A stretch of DNA of 64,000 nucleotides from Comamonas denitrificans (GTDB taxonomy: Bacteria > Pseudomonadota > Gammaproteobacteria > Burkholderiales > Burkholderiaceae_C): NCBI RefSeq assembly GCF_017368815.1, contig NZ_JAFNME010000001.1:1-64000 (forward strand), in the 5' to 3' direction. A model generated the notes under the pieces. The model saw only the letters and a program-made list of their open reading frames with translations. It did no database searches and was not told where the DNA came from. Below, in pieces: positions 58,041 to 64,000 of the stretch (the stretch's first letter is position 1; every line of letters begins with the position of its first letter). A program made the position numbers and the translations under genes.

Positions 58041-58933
58041 TGGCGTGGCGCTGGCGGCAGGCTGCTGTGGCCGCCATGGCCGCCAGCGTGGTGCTGCACG
58101 CCGGGGCGCAAACCCCGGCGGCAGCCCCGGTGCCAGCCCCGGCCCCGCAGCGCATCGTTTCGCTGCTGCCCTCGGCCACCGAGGCAGTGTGCGCCCTGGG
58201 CGCGTGTGAGCGCCTGGTGGGGGTGGATGATTTTTCGCTCGATCCGCCCCCGGTGCAGGCACTGCCCCGCCTGGGGCGCACCTGGGAGCCGTCGATCGAG
58301 GCGGTGGTACACCTGCGCCCCGACGTGGTGTTTACCGGGCGTACCCCGCCCGTGCAACAGCGCTTGCAGGCCCTGGGCTTGCACGTGGTGGAGGTGGATG
58401 CGCTCACCATCGCTGATGTTGAGAGCGCTTTGCGCAAGATTGATAAGGCTTTGCAGCTTCATAAAGCCGAAATTGCCATTAAAAACATGCGCCAAGAGCT
58501 ACAAGAAATAGCAAGCACGGCCCAGGCGCAACGTCCGGGTCTGCCGCCGCCACGGGTGTACATCGAAGTGGACAACGCCCTGTATGCCGCCGGCCCTGAC
58601 TCGTTCATGGGCGAGCTGCTCAGCCACCTGGGGGCCGAAAATATTGCTGCTGGCAGCAGCACGCCGTTTCCCCAGCTCACGCCGGAATATGTGGTGCGGG
58701 CCGATCCCGACCTCATCATCCAGTCGCACACGGCGGCCAGCTTGTACGCTTTGGCCCAGCGCCCAGGCTGGGGGCGTTTGCGGGCGCTGCGCCTGGGGCA
58801 GGTGTGCCAGCTTTCCGCACCCGAGAGCCGCACCCTCACCCGCCCGGGGCCGCGTTTGGTCGAAGCGGCCCGCATCCTGGCGCGGTGCCTGAGCCAGCTT
58901 CCCGGGCACACGCCAGCGCCCGCTGCACCATGA
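58040..58933 (+). CDS. btuF: Periplasmic cobalamin-binding protein (BtuF-like)
   Basis: Helical-backbone-type substrate-binding protein, 297 residues. Signal peptide about 1-24 (ending HAGAQ). Family blocks are RIVSLLPSATEAVCALGA, LVGVDDFS, LPRLGRTWEPSIEAVVHLRPDVV and PELTPEYVVRADPDLII-like text near 215. ATG 58040 shares a base with the btuB stop; ATG 58025 is an alternative. The segment 58430-58512 is AT-rich, Lys/Ile-rich and resembles a Family A repeat in frame. No BtuCD permease or ATPase gene is in the window. Confidence 0.87.
   Translation: MAWRWRQAAVAAMAASVVLHAGAQTPAAAPVPAPAPQRIVSLLPSATEAVCALGACERLVGVDDFSLDPPPVQALPRLGRTWEPSIEAVVHLRPDVVFTGRTPPVQQRLQALGLHVVEVDALTIADVESALRKIDKALQLHKAEIAIKNMRQELQEIASTAQAQRPGLPPPRVYIEVDNALYAAGPDSFMGELLSHLGAENIAAGSSTPFPQLTPEYVVRADPDLIIQSHTAASLYALAQRPGWGRLRALRLGQVCQLSAPESRTLTRPGPRLVEAARILARCLSQLPGHTPAPAAP
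58430..58512 (-). repeat. Probable Family A repeat inside btuF
   Basis: On the minus strand it reads TTTCTTGTAGCTCTTGGCGC, then ATGTTTTTAATGGC and GGCTTTATGAAGC, following the Family A order (AGCTGCTTGCGC, A/T-rich spacer, GGC). It encodes about 27 residues (LRKIDKALQLHKAEIAIKNM onward) with unusual Lys/Ile content. Confidence 0.5.
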
Positions 58934-58943
58934 AAGCATCTTG

Positions 58944-59471
58944 ATGAAATCCAGTCGCCACTACGGGGAGCTGTGCTACCCCTTTATCCACGAAACGTCC
59001 ACGCTGTGCGACTTTGAAATGGTCACCGACGAGCTGTGTACCCTGATCGGTATGGCCCTGTCGGCCATGCCGCCCGAAATGGCCGACCTGGCTGCCGACC
59101 TGGACCACTTGCAGCCCCTGGCGTTTCACGTCAATGGCTCGATTCGTGGCACGCTGGCGGTGGAAGAGGCCGATGTGCAATGGGTGGTGCAGCGCCTGCG
59201 CCACTACCAAGACGCGCTGGGCGCGCGCCAGCACACCTTCATCCTGCCCCGGGGCACGGTGCCGGTGCCGCAGTTGCACCTGGCCCGCTCTTGCGCCAAA
59301 AAAGCCATTCGCGCCTTGGTGCGGGTCGAGCAGGAGGGGCACGCCATCCCCGACGTGCTGCCGCGCATCTGCAACGCCATGTGCAATCTGTTCTTTTTAA
59401 TGACGCTGGTCGTCAATCGCCGCCGGGGGCTGGACGAAGTGCCCTTTACCAGCAAAAGCTACAAGGTATAG
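58944..59471 (+). CDS. Cobalamin adenosyltransferase-like protein (PduO-type fold, degenerate)
   Basis: 175 residues from ATG 58944. The C-terminal half matches PduO-type ATP:cob(I)alamin adenosyltransferases: FILPRGTVPVPQLHLARSCA corresponds to their FxLPGGxxxxAxLHxAR motif, and MVTDELCTLIGMAL to GxVDELNSxIG. The N-terminal ATP-binding TxTGDxGxT segment is missing and the glycine of PGG is arginine. Third gene of the riboswitch-controlled operon, 10 bp after btuF. It probably binds cobalamin; adenosylation is doubtful. Confidence 0.75.
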   Translation: MKSSRHYGELCYPFIHETSTLCDFEMVTDELCTLIGMALSAMPPEMADLAADLDHLQPLAFHVNGSIRGTLAVEEADVQWVVQRLRHYQDALGARQHTFILPRGTVPVPQLHLARSCAKKAIRALVRVEQEGHAIPDVLPRICNAMCNLFFLMTLVVNRRRGLDEVPFTSKSYKV

Positions 59472-59483
59472 CGCCGCCATGCG

Positions 59484-60374
59484 CTAGCGCCGCGTGGCCA
59501 GCCAGCACAGAATCGCCCCGCCGCAGACCATGGCCGCGCCCTGCCAAAAGGCCCAAGACAGCGACGCGCCCAGTAACCACACCGACAGGGCCGAGGACAG
59601 CACCGGAATGAAATACGACGCGCCCGCCAGGATGGTGACGTTGCCGTGCAGGATGCCCACGTTCCACGCCGCGTAGCCAAAGCCCATGGCCCCGGCGGCC
59701 AGCACCAGGTAAACCATGGCCGCTGGGGTGAAATCCATCGGCCCGCCGCCTTCCAGCCCGTACTTCACCCACAGCGCCAGCGCCACCAGAATAAAAAACA
59801 GCGTAACGCCATTTTTGCCCTGGGCGATGCGGGCGGTGACGGTGCAGTAGCCCGCCCAGATCAGCGCCCCGGCCAAGGCCAGGCCGTAGCTCAGCGGGTT
59901 GTCTTGCACGTTCGCCGCCATGCCGCGCAGGTCAAAACCTTGCGCACCGCCCAGCACCCAGCCGATGCCGATGATCGACAGCCCAAAGCCCGGCACGATG
60001 AGCCAGTTGGCCCTTTGCCGGTTGAACACGATGGCCGCCACGATGGTGAAACTGGGCCACAGATAATTGACCATGCCCACCTCAATCGCCTGCTGCGCTG
60101 TGTGCGCGTAGCCAATCGACAGGGCCAGGCACAGCTCATAGGCCACAAACAGCACGCTGCCCCACAGCAGGTAGCGCCGGGGAAAGGCCCGCAGGTCGCG
60201 CGGCCGGGCACCGCCCACCGTCAGCAGCAAAAAGCAGGAGGCCACGCTGTACAGCATGGCCGCGCCGCCCGTGGGCCCCAGGTGGTCGCTGACGCTGCGG
60301 ATCAGGCCGACGATGGCGCTCCACAGCACGATGGCGATCAGGCCAATCAAGGTGGCGTGGGTTGGGGTAGGCAT
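59484..60374 (-). CDS. yddG: Aromatic amino acid exporter YddG (DMT superfamily)
   Basis: 296 residues, ten transmembrane helices, inner membrane. Strong similarity to E. coli YddG in ATLIGLIAIVLWSAIVGLIR, HTAQQAIEVGMVNYLWPS, NWLIVPG, PLSYGLALAGALIWAGYCTVT and FGYAAWNVGILHGNVTI. YddG exports Phe, Tyr, Trp and some amino-acid analogues. Convergent with the adenosyltransferase-like gene, 12 bp apart. Confidence 0.92.
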   Translation of the reverse strand: MPTPTHATLIGLIAIVLWSAIVGLIRSVSDHLGPTGGAAMLYSVASCFLLLTVGGARPRDLRAFPRRYLLWGSVLFVAYELCLALSIGYAHTAQQAIEVGMVNYLWPSFTIVAAIVFNRQRANWLIVPGFGLSIIGIGWVLGGAQGFDLRGMAANVQDNPLSYGLALAGALIWAGYCTVTARIAQGKNGVTLFFILVALALWVKYGLEGGGPMDFTPAAMVYLVLAAGAMGFGYAAWNVGILHGNVTILAGASYFIPVLSSALSVWLLGASLSWAFWQGAAMVCGGAILCWLATRR

Positions 60375-60382
60375 GGAAGTTT

Positions 60383-60475
60383 TATTAAATCAATAGCTAT
60401 GACCGCTTTTTGTATATGATTTTTAGCGGTTTTTATTTCAATAAATCTTATTAATTCAGCGGAAACAGCTTTGGT
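60383..60475 (-). repeat. Family A palindromic repeat upstream of yddG and bfr
   Basis: AATCAATAGCTATGACCGCT on the left is mirrored by AGCGGAAACAGCTTTGG on the right; an inner pair is ACCGCT (60412-60417) with AGCGGT (60425-60430). It lies between divergent genes, so here it cannot serve as a terminator and may affect the promoters. The rest of the gap to bfr (60476-60643) shows nothing I can name. Confidence 0.65.
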
Positions 60476-60643
60476 TTATGTGATTTTCCGGCTTGCGCAG
60501 CGTACACGGCGTGGCAATACGAAGGCCTTTGCCGACCACTTGCATCCCACCCACGGGCACCTGGGAATTGTGCCCATCCAGCCGGTGGCCGCAGCCCCAG
60601 TGCCCGATACTGCAGGCTTTGCAACCTGAGCGGAGTAAACACC

Positions 60644-61111
60644 ATGCAAGGCCACCCTGAAGTCATCGACTACCTCAAAGAACTGCTGCGCGGCGAGCTG
60701 ACCGCCCGTGACCAGTACTTTGCCCATTCACGCATCTATGAAGACCTGGGGCTGAACAAGCTGTTTACCCGCATCGACCACGAGATGCAGGAAGAAACCC
60801 AGCACGCCGATGCCATCTTGCGCCGCATTTTGCTGCTCGGTGGCCGCCCGGACATGCGCCCCAAAGAGCTGACCCTGGGCGAGAACGTGCCCGACATGCT
60901 GCGCAAAGACTTGGCCGCCGAATACGCGGTGCGCGACAACCTGCGCCAAGGCATGGCCTTGTGCGAGCAGCACGGTGACTTTGTCAGCCGCGACATCTTG
61001 CTGCAGCAGCTGCACGACACCGAGGCCGACCACACCTATTGGCTGGAAAAGCAGCTCAATCTGATTGAACAGATTGGGCTGCAAAACTACCTGCAAAGCC
61101 AGATGGGGTGA
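60644..61111 (+). CDS. bfr: Bacterioferritin, heme-ligand position altered
   Basis: Iron-storage 24-mer subunit, 155 residues, beginning [20 protein letters not shown]. Ferroxidase ligands are conserved: E18, E51, H54, E93, E127 and H130. The heme-ligand methionine (M52 in E. coli) is threonine here ([10 protein letters not shown]52), so this subunit probably cannot bind heme between dimers. Heme-free bacterioferritin-like subunits that mix with a heme-binding partner are known in Neisseria and pseudomonads. No bfd gene is adjacent. Confidence 0.93.
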   Translation: MQGHPEVIDYLKELLRGELTARDQYFAHSRIYEDLGLNKLFTRIDHEMQEETQHADAILRRILLLGGRPDMRPKELTLGENVPDMLRKDLAAEYAVRDNLRQGMALCEQHGDFVSRDILLQQLHDTEADHTYWLEKQLNLIEQIGLQNYLQSQMG

Positions 61112-61129
61112 GAGCGTAAATACGTTATA

Positions 61130-61289
61130 AGAACGTGTTCACGATCTCCTCATGGGTGTGCGGGCGCGGCTTCGGGCGGTCTGCGTCGTTGCAAATCCTC
61201 GCAATAGCCAAGCTATTGCTGTGGTTTGCGCCTCGCAACCCATCCCCAACCGCATCCCCCACACCTTCATTCGAGATCATGAACACGTT

Positions 61290-61291
<2 letters not shown>
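61130..61291 (+). repeat. Family C 162 bp palindromic element
   Basis: AGAACGTGTTCACGATCTC (61130-61148) is inverted as GAGATCATGAACACGTTCT (61273-61291), 18 of 19. The complementarity continues inward (ATGGGTGTGCGGG with CCCCCACACCTTCAT) to a centre GCAATAGC/GCTATTGC. It has no coding capacity of note. Its right end supplies the TAG stop of fghA on the minus strand. Confidence 0.75.

Positions 61292-64000
<2,709 letters not shown>

Noticed and set aside
60479-60628. Small plus-strand frame (about 49 codons) upstream of bfr, considered as a Bfd ferredoxin
   Set aside because: It lacks the cysteine pattern of bacterioferritin-associated ferredoxin and has no ribosome site.

Overview
The window comes from a betaproteobacterium, most likely a Comamonadaceae member (order Burkholderiales). 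The evidence is the gene order yceD-rpmF-plsX-fabH-fabD-fabG-acpP-fabF-rpoE, the order tpiA-secG-tRNA-Leu-nuoA to nuoN-DUF2818-DUF1178, the DUF3422 protein, and dispersed intergenic repeats typical of that family. The genus cannot be fixed from this sequence alone. The region is almost entirely core chromosome. I see no insertion sequence, prophage or CRISPR array.

Layout. 1-2191: 5' part of rne (minus) with a long structured leader, divergent from rluC. 2192-7337: rluC, gph and sppA, then maf and an RsmI-like methylase (minus), then yceD-rpmF. 7433-12852: the fatty-acid cluster plsX-fabH-fabD-fabG-acpP-fabF. 12951-17953: a YgfX-like membrane protein, rpoE-rseA (without rseB/degP), a spermidine-synthase-like protein, DUF3422 and an atypical SDR. 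18321-26414 (minus): an EamA transporter, a Na/Pi-cotransporter-like protein, lspA, ileS, ribF and yceH. 26459-34313: purN, rsmB, a chemoreceptor (minus), rpsO, pnp, tpiA and secG. 34442-49890: tRNA-Leu(GAG), the full 14-gene complex I operon, and two small DUF genes. 50084-53372: metE and its divergent regulator metR. 53497-55815: DUF924 and a second chemoreceptor. 55838-59471: a cobalamin riboswitch controlling btuB-btuF and an adenosyltransferase-like gene. 59484-64000: yddG, bfr, fghA-adhC (formaldehyde detoxification) and the 3' part of miaA.

How the genes work together. Most encode envelope lipid synthesis, protein and RNA maintenance, respiration and one-carbon or methionine metabolism. 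B12 salvage (riboswitch, TonB receptor, periplasmic binding protein) lies 4 kb from the B12-independent methionine synthase.

The least described material is a set of dispersed repeats. Family A has the core AATAGCTGCTTGCGCTT and is often a 50-95 bp palindrome; I count about 15 copies, several inside genes or supplying a gene's final codons and stop. Family C is a 162 bp near-perfect palindrome with 19 bp inverted ends, plus a 23 bp reduced copy. Family B is one 240 bp intergenic repeat. Other notable items are the rne leader, a degenerate cobalamin-adenosyltransferase-like protein in the B12 operon, and a bacterioferritin lacking the heme-ligand methionine.
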